Assembly (NCBI RefSeq): GCF_001571145.1
Contig: NZ_BCTF01000007.1
Span: 112,540 to 176,539, forward strand
Length of the DNA stretch: 64,000 nt
Origin: Hydrogenophaga flava NBRC 102514
GTDB lineage: Bacteria; Pseudomonadota; Gammaproteobacteria; Burkholderiales; Burkholderiaceae_C
Direction of reading: 5' to 3'
The notes below the pieces were generated by a model. That model ran no database searches. It saw nothing but the letters and a program-made list of their open reading frames with translations, and was not told where the DNA came from. Shown here piece by piece: positions 17,226 through 25,904 of this stretch; within the stretch, counting starts at the first letter, position 1; each line of letters opens with the position of its first letter. The translations under genes and the position numbers were made by a program.

Positions 17226-17980
17226 AGCGCCATCCGCGATGGGCCCGGTCGCTGGGTGCGGCGGCTGTGGCGATGTGCATGAGCGGGCTGTGCGCGTTGG
17301 CGCAGGCGGCTCCCGAGAACGAAGCGCGGGCTGTCATCAAGGCGGTGGACCGTGTCCTGCTCTCCAGTGAGCTGGCGGCGCGGGTGACCAGTCTGCCCAA
17401 GCGCGCGGGTGATGCCTTCCGCAAGGGTGATCTGCTGGTGTCCCTGGACTGCGACCTGCACCGCGCGCAGGCGGCCAAGGTGGCGGCGGAGCTGCAGGGC
17501 GCTCGGCTGAAGATGGAGAACGCCAAGCAATTGCAGGAACTGCGGTCCATTGGAGCGCTGGATGTCTCGGTGGCGGAGTCCGATTACGCGCAGACGCAGG
17601 CTGCCTTGCGCATCGCTCAGCTCAACGCAGGCCGTTGCAGCATCTCGGCGCCATGGGCCGGCCGGGTGGTGGCGGTTCACGTCAAGCCTTACGAGAACGT
17701 GCGTCAGCAACAGGAACTCATCGAGATCATCAACGACAGCCGCTTCGAGGCCGAGGTGGTGGTGCCCGCCAAGTGGATGCGATGGCTCAAGCCGGGTACA
17801 CCACTGGATCTGCAGGTGGATGAGACCGGCACCAGTGCGAAAGCCAAGGTGGCCGCCATCACTCCGGCCATCGACGCCGTCAGCCAGACCGTGGTGTTGC
17901 GCGCCGCCATTGCCGACGGATCCCAGCTCATCCCTGGCATGAGTGCCACGGCGGTGTTCAACGTTCCCACCAACAAGTAA
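17222..17980 (+). CDS. short HlyD/RND-type periplasmic adaptor
   Basis: 252 residues with a signal peptide ending near AQAA. A lipoyl-like barrel-sandwich domain is split by a short helical hairpin (about 80-130, HRAQAAKVAAELQGARLKMENAKQLQEL), with SAPWAGRVVAVHVKPYENVRQQQELIEI as the second half, then a beta-barrel domain ending PGMSATAVF. The hairpin is much shorter than in HlyD or AcrA. It overlaps the TolC-like gene and precedes the giant-protein gene by 48 bases. It is a second adaptor in the operon; no inner-membrane RND or ABC pump lies beside it. Confidence 0.85.
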   Translation: MKRHPRWARSLGAAAVAMCMSGLCALAQAAPENEARAVIKAVDRVLLSSELAARVTSLPKRAGDAFRKGDLLVSLDCDLHRAQAAKVAAELQGARLKMENAKQLQELRSIGALDVSVAESDYAQTQAALRIAQLNAGRCSISAPWAGRVVAVHVKPYENVRQQQELIEIINDSRFEAEVVVPAKWMRWLKPGTPLDLQVDETGTSAKAKVAAITPAIDAVSQTVVLRAAIADGSQLIPGMSATAVFNVPTNK

Positions 17981-18028
17981 TCGCCGTGTGCCGGCCTGGA
18001 GCAGGCCGGCATCAACGAGGAAAAGAAC

Positions 18029-21000
18029 ATGAAGAAGCACGTTGCCACCAACCAAGCCCCGTTGCGCTTCCGTCGCAAGCCGCTGATCACCGCGTTGGAG
18101 CCGCGCCTGCTGCTCGATGGTGCAGCCCTGGTGACGGCGGTCGACCTGAGCACGGATGTGGAATTCCAGGATCAGGCGGCCGAACCGGCCGCTGAGGCGC
18201 CCGCACCGGCGCCAGCGGTCGAGCCCGTAGTAGCAGAGGCGGCGTCCTCGGTAGAAGTTTCGCAGGAGGCGGTGCCTTCCGATACAGCACCCGCCAGCAC
18301 AGCCCCCGGTCTGCCCACCTCAGACACCAACACATCCACCGAGCTGACCATCGGGTCCGGTGAGGAGGCCGAGACCGAATCGCCGGCGACAGCCAGCGAC
18401 TCGCAGGCCCAGGAGGACACGGACACCAGCCTGGCGCCCGAGGCCGTCGCCCCGACGCAGGCCCGGCAGGAAGTGGTCTTCGTCGATACGCAGGTACAGG
18501 ACTACCAGACCCTTGTCGACGGCCTCGGTGAAGACGTGCAGGTTCACCTCATCGACTCCAGCAGCAACGGCCTGGAGCAGATCGCCGCCGCGTTGCAGGG
18601 ACAGACCGGTCTCGACGCCATACACGTGTATTCGCACGGCGACGTGGGTCAGCTGAACCTGGGTAACCTCACGTTGGACAGCGCCAACATCGGTCAGTAC
18701 TCGGACCTGCTGGCGCAGATTGGCGAGTCCTTGAACGCCGAAGCCGACCTCATGCTGTACGGCTGCTACGTCGGTGCCGACAGCGCCGGCCAGGACTTCA
18801 TCGACGAGATGGCCGACCTCACCGGCGCCGACGTCGCTGCATCCAGCGACCTGACGGGCGCCGACAGCCAGGGCGGTGACTGGGACCTGGAGTCCGCGAC
18901 AGGACAGATCGAAACCGCTGCCGTAGCGGTCCACTCCTATGAGCAGGTGCTGGCCACCCCTGTCATCAGCCAGCTCAGCGACTTCAGCTACACCGAAGAC
19001 TCGGGTACGGTGGTGGTCGATTCCAACATCACCATCGGTGGTGCCAGTGACTTCAGTGGTGGCTACATCGAGTTCTCGCTCACTGGTGGCACCACGACAG
19101 AGACACTCGGCCTGGTCACCAGCGGCAGCGCCTCCACCGCCTCCGGCGTCGTGTCCATTGTGGGCACCACCGTCTACCGGGGCACGGGCAGCGCCTCCGA
19201 AATCATCGGCAGTGTCGATTCGACCTACAACGGTCTGAACGGGCAGAACCTGCGCATCAACTTCTCCAACGCCTTCGTCAACGGCAGCTTCCAGACCGGC
19301 AGCAACGGCGACACCGTGATCACGGGCTGGACGAGCGTCGGTGGGCGCATTCGCCTGGACGGTTCGTACCAGATCGCCGGACAGGCCACGCCAGTGGATT
19401 CCACCTACGCGTCGGGCAACACCACCGGCGACTACAGCACCAACGGCAGCTTCACGCAGACCACGAATCTTTCGAACTACGCGGCCGACGTCGCCGGCGA
19501 CCTGGCTCTGGAGCTCAACACCGGTAACGCGTCCATTGACCAGCCCTACGGCGTCATCCGCGGTCCCGCCGTCTACAGCAACGGCACGGTGACCCTGCAG
19601 GCCGGTGACCAAGTGTCGTTCGACTGGAAGGCGCTCAGCGGTGGCGACGCCTACGACGCCTATGGCTACATCATCAACGTGAATACCGGTGCAACGATCA
19701 CCATCCTGAATTCGACCGGTAGTGCGAGCAATCAGGAAACGGCCTGGGTCACGAACACCTCGACCATCGCGTCCGGGCAGGAGGGCGTGTACCGCTTCGT
19801 CTTCGTGGCAGGTTCGTTCGATCTCACCGGTGGCCAGTACCTCGGCGGCAAGCTGATGATCGACAACGTCACCGTCACCCAGGCCAACCCGCCCGGGGCC
19901 GTGACCGCCGACAACATCACCACCATCAGCCGTCTGGTCACTTACCAGAACTCCAGCCAGGACTTCGCGAGCGCCAGCCGCACGCTGACAATGACAGCGG
20001 CCGACGGCACGGGAGACGCGGCAGGCAGCGCGAGCGCCACCATCACGCTGGTGCGTGTCAACGACGCGCCCAGTCTGACCAGTGGCAACACGCTTGGTGC
20101 GGTGGCTGAAGACGCGACCAACCCCAGCGGCGCTACGGTCTCGACGCTGTTCTCCTCGCGCCTTTCCGACCCCGATGCCACCAACGCCCCGGTCGACACC
20201 CTGGCGGGCATCGCCATCTCGGCCGATGCGAGCAGTGCGGCACAAGGCGCCTGGCAATACACCACGGACGGCAGCACCTGGTACGACGTCGGCTCGGTGT
20301 CCACCAGCAATGCCTTGCTGCTGCCCAGCACGGCCAGCCTGCGCTTCCTGCCGTCGGCCGACTGGAACGGCACCCCCGGCAACCTGTCCGTGCACGCGGT
20401 GGACAGCTCCTTCGGCGGCAGCTTCACCAGTGGCGCGTCCCGCTCCGGTTTCGACACCACGTCTGATGGATCGACCTCGGCGGTGTCGGCTTCTGCGGTG
20501 ACTCTGGCGACCAGCGTGACTTCGGTCAACGACGGCGCTGTGTTCACCAGCTCGCCGGTCACCGTGTCACTGAGCGATTCCACGGGGTCCGACACCTTTG
20601 CGACCCAGTCGGGATCGTTCACAGCCAACGACACCCATGGCGGAGCGCCCAACGAAGGCGGAACCCCGAGCTTCGGTATTTCCGGTGGGTCTGTGGCCGG
20701 CGGGTCGGTGAGCCTGGCCGGCACTTACGGCACGCTGACCTTGACGAGCGCGACAGGCGCATACAGCTTCGTGCCCAATGCCACCGCCGTTAACATGTTG
20801 CCCGCCGGATCAGCGCTGAGCGATACCTTCACGGTGACCGTGTCGGATGGCCAGGGCGGTACGACCACACAGCTGTTCACGGTCAACATCACGCCGTCCA
20901 ACGACAGTCCCATCGGTGTGGCCGATACCGACGACGTTATGGAAGCCGGTGGTGTGGCCAACGGCACCGCCGGTACGAGCGCCACGGGCAATGTCCTGAC

Positions 21001-24000
21001 CAACGACACCGACATCGACAGCACCGACACTCCGTCAATCAACGGGGCTGTCACGGCGGTGCGGGAATCGACAGGGGGTTCTGACGCGACTGTGGCCGCC
21101 GGTACCGACAGCAGCGACGGACGTGTAGTCAGCGGTCTCTACGGCACGCTGCACATCGGCGCCGACGGCAGCTACCAGTACATCACCGACGAGACCAACC
21201 CCGATGTGCAGGCCCTGCGCCTGAGCGGACAGACCCTCACAGACAGCTTCGTCTATACCGTCAGCGACTCGGGTGGCCTCACCGACCACGCGACGCTGAG
21301 CATCACCATCGACGGCCGCAACGACACGCCGGTCGGCAACGACGACGCTGCAGCGGCGGTCGAACAGGGCGGTGTGTTCAACGCGTCGGCTGGATCGGAT
21401 GCGACCGGCAACGTCCTTGCCAACGATGTGCTGGTGGACGGTGCGGCCAATGGAGAAACCCAGACTGTGTTTGCGGTGAGGACAGGTGCCGAGAGTGGCA
21501 GCGGAACTGCGGGCACCGTGGGCGTGGTGCTGACCGGTATGTACGGCAGCCTGCGACTGGACGACGACGGTGAGTTCACCTACGTGGTGAACGACAGCGA
21601 CCCTGCCGTGCAGGCACTGCGCACCACCGGACAGACACTGACCGACAGCTTCACCTACACCGTGCGCGACGCGGCGGGGCTGACGGATCAGGCGACCCTG
21701 GTGATCACCATCGATGGCCGCAACGACAACCCGGTGGCGGTCGATGACGCAGCAACCGCGATCGAGGCCAGTGACAGCTTCAACTCGGTCCACGGCGTGG
21801 ACGCCAGCGGTGACGTGCTGAGCAACGACACCGACGTCGACTCACAGGCCAACGGCGAAACGGAGACGGTCTCTGCCGTGCGCACCGGTATCGAGTCGGG
21901 AAGCGGCGACGCCGGCACGGTGGGCTCAGCGCTTGCCGGCCAGTACGGCAGCCTGACGCTCAATGCCGACGGCACCTTCACCTACGCCATTGACGACACC
22001 AACCCGGCGGTGCAGGCGCTGCGCATCAGCGGACAGACGCTGACCGACAGTTTCACCTACACCGTCAGCGACACCGGCGGTCTGACCGACCAGGCGACCC
22101 TGACCATCACCCTCGACGGCCGCAACGACACACCGGTCGGTCACGACGACACCGGGGATGCGGTGGAGCAAGGTGGGGTGTTCAATGCGGTGGCGGGATC
22201 GAACTCGACCGGCAACGTGTTGACCAACGACACCGATGCGGACAGCGCCGCGAGTGGCGAGACGCAGACGGTGACCGCTGTGCGCACCGGTACCGAAGGC
22301 GGCAGTGGCACCGCAGGAACGGTGGGAACCATACTGGTGGGGACCTACGGCAGTCTGCAGCTGGGCAGCGACGGACAGTTCACCTACGTGGTGGACGACA
22401 GCAACCCCGATGTGCAGGCCCTGCGCATCAACGGCCAGACGCTGACCGACAGCTTCACCTACACCGTCACCGACGCCGGTGGGCTCAGCGACGACGCGCA
22501 GCTGTCGATCAGCATCCATGGACGCAACGACAACCCGGTCGCCACCGACGACGCGGCGATGGCGATTGAAGCAAGTGAGCGGCTGAACTCGCTCGACGGC
22601 GTGGATGCGACCGGCAACGTGCTGGACAACGACAGCGACGTGGACGCCGACGCCAACGGCGAGACCGCCGCCGTCTCGGCGGTGCGCACCGGCGCAGAGG
22701 TTGGCAGTGGCAGCGCCGGCACGGTCGGGCAGGCCCTCACCGGCCAGTACGGCAGCCTCACGCTCAACGCCGACGGCACCTTCACCTACGCTATTGACGA
22801 GACAAACGCGGACGTCCAGGCGCTGCGCATCAGCGGGCAGACGCTGACCGACAGCTTCACCTACACGGTCAGCGACACCGGAGGTCTGACCGACCAGGCC
22901 ACGCTGACCATCACCATCGACGGGCGCAACGACACCCCGGTCGCCAACAACGACACCGGCACGGCCCAAGAGGCCGGCGGCGTGAACAACAACCGTGCGG
23001 GTTCGAACGCGACGGGCAACGTGCTCATCAACGACACCGATGTGGACCGCTTGTCCAACGGTGAATCGGCCGTGGTGAGCGGCGTGCGTGCCGGCGGTGA
23101 GGGTGGCACCTTCTCCGGCGGTGTCGGCAGTGGCGTCAATGGCAGCTACGGCCGTCTCACGATCAACGCGGACGGCAGCTTCACCTATGTCGTCGACAAC
23201 ACCGACCCCGCCGTGGAGGCGCTGCGCCTGAGCGGCCAGACGCTGACCGACACCTTCACCTACGCGGTGACCGACGCGGGTGGTCTCACGGACCAGGCCA
23301 CGCTGACCATCACTATCCAGGGGCAGAACGACGCTCCGGTGGTCGGCCTGGGCAACATCGACCAGACCTGGGATTTCGGCAAGCCGTTCTCCCTGGACGT
23401 GGGTGCCCAGTTCAGCGACGTCGATTCCGCTGCCAATGGCGAAGACCTGCAGTTTTCCGTCACGGGTTTGCCGGCCGGGCTGACCTTTGACGCCAACACC
23501 GGGCGCATCACCGGGTCCCCATCCGGCATCGGCACCTTCACTGTGACGGTGGTCGGCACGGACCGCGGAGGACTCTCGGTGTCCCGCCAGTTCAGCTTCG
23601 AGGTGCTGCCGCCGCCGGTCCAGGAACCGGCCGAGCCAGCGGTGCCAGAGCCCGTTGCGCCGCCGCCGGTTGCGGGCCCGACCGGAGATGGTTCGACGCC
23701 GACCGCGCCGCAGACTACGCCATTGCCGGATGGCACTGTCGGCAGCGGACCGGTCACTGACCCGGTCACGGACAGCGGATACCTGCCCGACGTGGGTGGT
23801 TCCTCCGATGGCATCTCCGAACAGCAGGCGGTTCTGCTGGAGAATGCCGCGGATGGCGGCTCCGAAGGCAACGGTCAGAGTCAGAGAGACGGCAGTGCGG
23901 ATGGAAAGGGCGATGCCAACACCGGCGCCAAGCCCGAGACGGCTTCCAAGGGCGATGGCTCCGGCAGCGAACGTCTGCTCTTGGACGAGGGCACCACCCG

Positions 24001-24547
24001 GGTGACCGAGACCGTCAACGCCGATGGCAAGGTCACCTCGGTGCAAGCCGCGATCCAGGTCGAGGTCGGTGCCGATGGTCGGGTGGTCTTCAGCGACGCA
24101 CAGCAGAAAGCCTTCGACATCGTCGGTCTGAGCGTGGCGTCGATCAACCCGAGCGACGGAGGCCTGACGGTGATGGTGGCTGATGAAGGTCGTGGTCGAG
24201 ACACCCGGTTCTACATGGGCGAACTCGGCGATGGCAATCAACTGCCTGACTGGATCAAGGTGAACCCGAACACCGGGCAGGTGACCATCGGCAATCCGCC
24301 CGCCGGCACCGACGCCGTGACGGTGCGCGTGAAGGCCGTCGCCAGCGACGGCACGGTTCGGATGCTCGACATCGAGCTCAACCTCGACGATTTGCTCAAG
24401 CGCAAGAAGACCTCCGATGGGCAGGACAGTGTGGAGAAGGTGCCTGTGGCCGTGGGCTTTGTCCCGCTGTCCGAGCAGGTGGCCAGCGAGGTGGCGTCGC
24501 ACGATGCCTATGGTCAGCGCCTGATCGAGCTGCTGGGCAATGTCTGA
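18029..24547 (+). CDS. giant LEPR-XLL / DUF4347 / VCBS-repeat surface protein
   Basis: 2172 residues, acidic and rich in Gly, Ser, Thr and Asp, with no ordinary signal peptide. Residues 23-32 read LEPRLLLDGA, the LEPR-XLL signature found at the start of giant repetitive proteobacterial proteins. A DUF4347 domain (about 145-308) has HVYSHGD (His203) and MLYGCYVG (Cys246). After a Thr/Ser/Gly-rich beta region come six VCBS-type repeats (958-1766), a putative cadherin/He_PIG domain (1767-1858), a Pro-rich linker and a C-terminal DGNQLPDWIKVNPNTG domain (about 2031-2121). DxD pairs in the repeats suggest calcium binding. No RTX nonapeptides are seen. It is probably an adhesin or matrix protein exported by its operon partners. 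Confidence 0.88.
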   Translation: MKKHVATNQAPLRFRRKPLITALEPRLLLDGAALVTAVDLSTDVEFQDQAAEPAAEAPAPAPAVEPVVAEAASSVEVSQEAVPSDTAPASTAPGLPTSDTNTSTELTIGSGEEAETESPATASDSQAQEDTDTSLAPEAVAPTQARQEVVFVDTQVQDYQTLVDGLGEDVQVHLIDSSSNGLEQIAAALQGQTGLDAIHVYSHGDVGQLNLGNLTLDSANIGQYSDLLAQIGESLNAEADLMLYGCYVGADSAGQDFIDEMADLTGADVAASSDLTGADSQGGDWDLESATGQIETAAVAVHSYEQVLATPVISQLSDFSYTEDSGTVVVDSNITIGGASDFSGGYIEFSLTGGTTTETLGLVTSGSASTASGVVSIVGTTVYRGTGSASEIIGSVDSTYNGLNGQNLRINFSNAFVNGSFQTGSNGDTVITGWTSVGGRIRLDGSYQIAGQATPVDSTYASGNTTGDYSTNGSFTQTTNLSNYAADVAGDLALELNTGNASIDQPYGVIRGPAVYSNGTVTLQAGDQVSFDWKALSGGDAYDAYGYIINVNTGATITILNSTGSASNQETAWVTNTSTIASGQEGVYRFVFVAGSFDLTGGQYLGGKLMIDNVTVTQANPPGAVTADNITTISRLVTYQNSSQDFASASRTLTMTAADGTGDAAGSASATITLVRVNDAPSLTSGNTLGAVAEDATNPSGATVSTLFSSRLSDPDATNAPVDTLAGIAISADASSAAQGAWQYTTDGSTWYDVGSVSTSNALLLPSTASLRFLPSADWNGTPGNLSVHAVDSSFGGSFTSGASRSGFDTTSDGSTSAVSASAVTLATSVTSVNDGAVFTSSPVTVSLSDSTGSDTFATQSGSFTANDTHGGAPNEGGTPSFGISGGSVAGGSVSLAGTYGTLTLTSATGAYSFVPNATAVNMLPAGSALSDTFTVTVSDGQGGTTTQLFTVNITPSNDSPIGVADTDDVMEAGGVANGTAGTSATGNVLTNDTDIDSTDTPSINGAVTAVRESTGGSDATVAAGTDSSDGRVVSGLYGTLHIGADGSYQYITDETNPDVQALRLSGQTLTDSFVYTVSDSGGLTDHATLSITIDGRNDTPVGNDDAAAAVEQGGVFNASAGSDATGNVLANDVLVDGAANGETQTVFAVRTGAESGSGTAGTVGVVLTGMYGSLRLDDDGEFTYVVNDSDPAVQALRTTGQTLTDSFTYTVRDAAGLTDQATLVITIDGRNDNPVAVDDAATAIEASDSFNSVHGVDASGDVLSNDTDVDSQANGETETVSAVRTGIESGSGDAGTVGSALAGQYGSLTLNADGTFTYAIDDTNPAVQALRISGQTLTDSFTYTVSDTGGLTDQATLTITLDGRNDTPVGHDDTGDAVEQGGVFNAVAGSNSTGNVLTNDTDADSAASGETQTVTAVRTGTEGGSGTAGTVGTILVGTYGSLQLGSDGQFTYVVDDSNPDVQALRINGQTLTDSFTYTVTDAGGLSDDAQLSISIHGRNDNPVATDDAAMAIEASERLNSLDGVDATGNVLDNDSDVDADANGETAAVSAVRTGAEVGSGSAGTVGQALTGQYGSLTLNADGTFTYAIDETNADVQALRISGQTLTDSFTYTVSDTGGLTDQATLTITIDGRNDTPVANNDTGTAQEAGGVNNNRAGSNATGNVLINDTDVDRLSNGESAVVSGVRAGGEGGTFSGGVGSGVNGSYGRLTINADGSFTYVVDNTDPAVEALRLSGQTLTDTFTYAVTDAGGLTDQATLTITIQGQNDAPVVGLGNIDQTWDFGKPFSLDVGAQFSDVDSAANGEDLQFSVTGLPAGLTFDANTGRITGSPSGIGTFTVTVVGTDRGGLSVSRQFSFEVLPPPVQEPAEPAVPEPVAPPPVAGPTGDGSTPTAPQTTPLPDGTVGSGPVTDPVTDSGYLPDVGGSSDGISEQQAVLLENAADGGSEGNGQSQRDGSADGKGDANTGAKPETASKGDGSGSERLLLDEGTTRVTETVNADGKVTSVQAAIQVEVGADGRVVFSDAQQKAFDIVGLSVASINPSDGGLTVMVADEGRGRDTRFYMGELGDGNQLPDWIKVNPNTGQVTIGNPPAGTDAVTVRVKAVASDGTVRMLDIELNLDDLLKRKKTSDGQDSVEKVPVAVGFVPLSEQVASEVASHDAYGQRLIELLGNV
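20900..23326 (+). repeat. tandem VCBS-type repeats, five of about 402 bp plus one divergent
   Basis: Repeats begin at NDxPV and end in TITIDGR. Starts are 20900 (divergent, 420 bp), 21320, 21722, 22124, 22526 and 22928; the last ends at 23326. The inner periods are exactly 402 bp (134 residues), the last 399. Units starting 21320 and 22124 share AVEQGGVFNA; those at 21722 and 22526 share AIEAS and FNS/LNS, so the array alternates A-B-A-B with an 804-bp higher-order period. Confidence 0.9.
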
Positions 24548-25901
24548 AAACCCGCCTACCGCCGCCGGTCCGCTGGCGGCCATGCTCGGGTTGGAGCAAC
24601 AGCTGCGCAAGTCGGCCAGCCTGGCGCAGCTGTCTTTCACCATCGTCAACCAGACGCAATCCTGTGTGCCTTACGCGCAGGCGGTGCTTCTGCTGGGTTC
24701 CGATGCGCCGAGCTGGCGTGTGTACGCCGCCTCGGACATCGCCAGCGTGGACCACACCTCGCCGTATGTGGCGTGGATCGAGCGGTTGGTGCGCGAGCAC
24801 TGTGCCAGCGGGGCCGAGCCCGGACAGGCCATGCTGCAACCGCAGGACGTGGCCGAGGCCTCGCGCGAGCCGTGGGCCGAGATGGCACCGGGGCACCTGC
24901 TGTGGCAACCCCTGACGGTGGAGGCGCGCGGGGGCGAAGCCAACGGTCTGCTGCTGCTCTTTCGTGACAGCCCCTGGACCGAGGCCGAACGGGCGCTGGG
25001 GTCTCATCTGGCCTCCAGCATGGGGCACGCCCTGTTTGCCTTGCGGCGAATCGATCCCATGCGCCACCTGCGCAGTCTGGTCAAGAGCCGGCGCGCGACC
25101 ATGGGCATGGTGGCGGGGCTGGTCATCCTCATGGTGTGGCCGGTGCGCCTGAGTGCATTGGCGCCGGTGGAGGTGATTGCGCAGGATCCGGTGGTGATCA
25201 GCGCACCGATGGAAGGGGCCATCCGGGAGATCCGGGTCGTACCCAACCAGGCCGTGGCCAAGGGCGATGTGCTGGCGGTGATGGAGGATGCGGAACTCTC
25301 CAGCGCGCTGGAAGTCGCCCGGCGAGACCTGTATGTGGCGCAGGCCGAGTTGCGGACCTCGCAGCACACCGGCTTCCAGGACCCGTCGCAGAAGGCGGAC
25401 CTGGCCGAACTCGAAGCCAAGGTGCGGGTGCGCCAGGCCCAGCTTGACTACGCGCAGGCGCGCTTCGAACGCGCCACCATCCGTGCCTCGGGCAATGGTG
25501 TGGCGGTGCTGGGCGACCCGGACGAATGGAAGGGGCGGCCGGTGCGTGTCGGTGAGCGCATCCTGCTGGTGGCCCGCCCGGAGAAGGTGGACCTGCAGGT
25601 CATGCTCGCGGTCAAGGACTCGATCGCGCTGGTCGAGGAAGCAGAGATCAAGGTCTTTTTTGACAACGATCCACTGGACGCGCGACAAGCGGTTTTGCGG
25701 CATGCGGCCTACGAACCGCAGCGCACGCCGGAGGACATCCTGGCCTATCGCCTGGTGGCGACGCCGGGCACGGACGATGGCGATCCGCTGCCGCGCATCG
25801 GCATGCGAGGGACTGCACGGGTGTACGGAGAGCGGGTTTCTCTGTTCTTCTACCTGTTTCGCCGGCCGATCACGAGCCTGCGCCAGTGGCTGGGGTGGTG
25901 A
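24540..25901 (+). CDS. GAF-like domain fused to an HlyD-type periplasmic adaptor
   Basis: 453 residues. Residues 1-170 look like a GAF-type fold (LAQLSFTIVNQTQSCVPYAQAVLL, later GLLLLFRDSPWTEAERALGSHLASSMGHAL) and would be cytoplasmic. One membrane helix follows (about 185-203), then an HlyD-like adaptor: VVISAPMEGAIREIRVVPNQAVAKGDVLAVMED, a short helical hairpin and RATIRASGNGVAVLGDPDEWKGRPVRVGE. The start ATG overlaps the giant gene by eight bases and the next gene follows by three, so it is tightly coupled to both. A cytoplasmic sensor-like domain on an adaptor is unusual; the ligand is unknown. Confidence 0.8.
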   Translation: MSENPPTAAGPLAAMLGLEQQLRKSASLAQLSFTIVNQTQSCVPYAQAVLLLGSDAPSWRVYAASDIASVDHTSPYVAWIERLVREHCASGAEPGQAMLQPQDVAEASREPWAEMAPGHLLWQPLTVEARGGEANGLLLLFRDSPWTEAERALGSHLASSMGHALFALRRIDPMRHLRSLVKSRRATMGMVAGLVILMVWPVRLSALAPVEVIAQDPVVISAPMEGAIREIRVVPNQAVAKGDVLAVMEDAELSSALEVARRDLYVAQAELRTSQHTGFQDPSQKADLAELEAKVRVRQAQLDYAQARFERATIRASGNGVAVLGDPDEWKGRPVRVGERILLVARPEKVDLQVMLAVKDSIALVEEAEIKVFFDNDPLDARQAVLRHAAYEPQRTPEDILAYRLVATPGTDDGDPLPRIGMRGTARVYGERVSLFFYLFRRPITSLRQWLGW

Positions 25902-25904
25902 GCG

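Noticed and set aside
20900..23326. Regular repeats that could suggest a CRISPR-like or satellite array
   Set aside because: The 402-bp period is in frame, codes for VCBS domains and has no short repeat plus unique spacer pattern.
18029..24547. Classical RTX toxin or LapA-type adhesin exported by an ABC system
   Set aside because: No GGxGxD nonapeptides are seen, and no ABC ATPase is in the operon.
21926..24649. 907-codon open frame opposite the giant surface protein
   Set aside because: It mirrors the repeats of the real gene, has His/Gly/Val-rich composition without any family, and arises from high-GC codon bias on the other strand.
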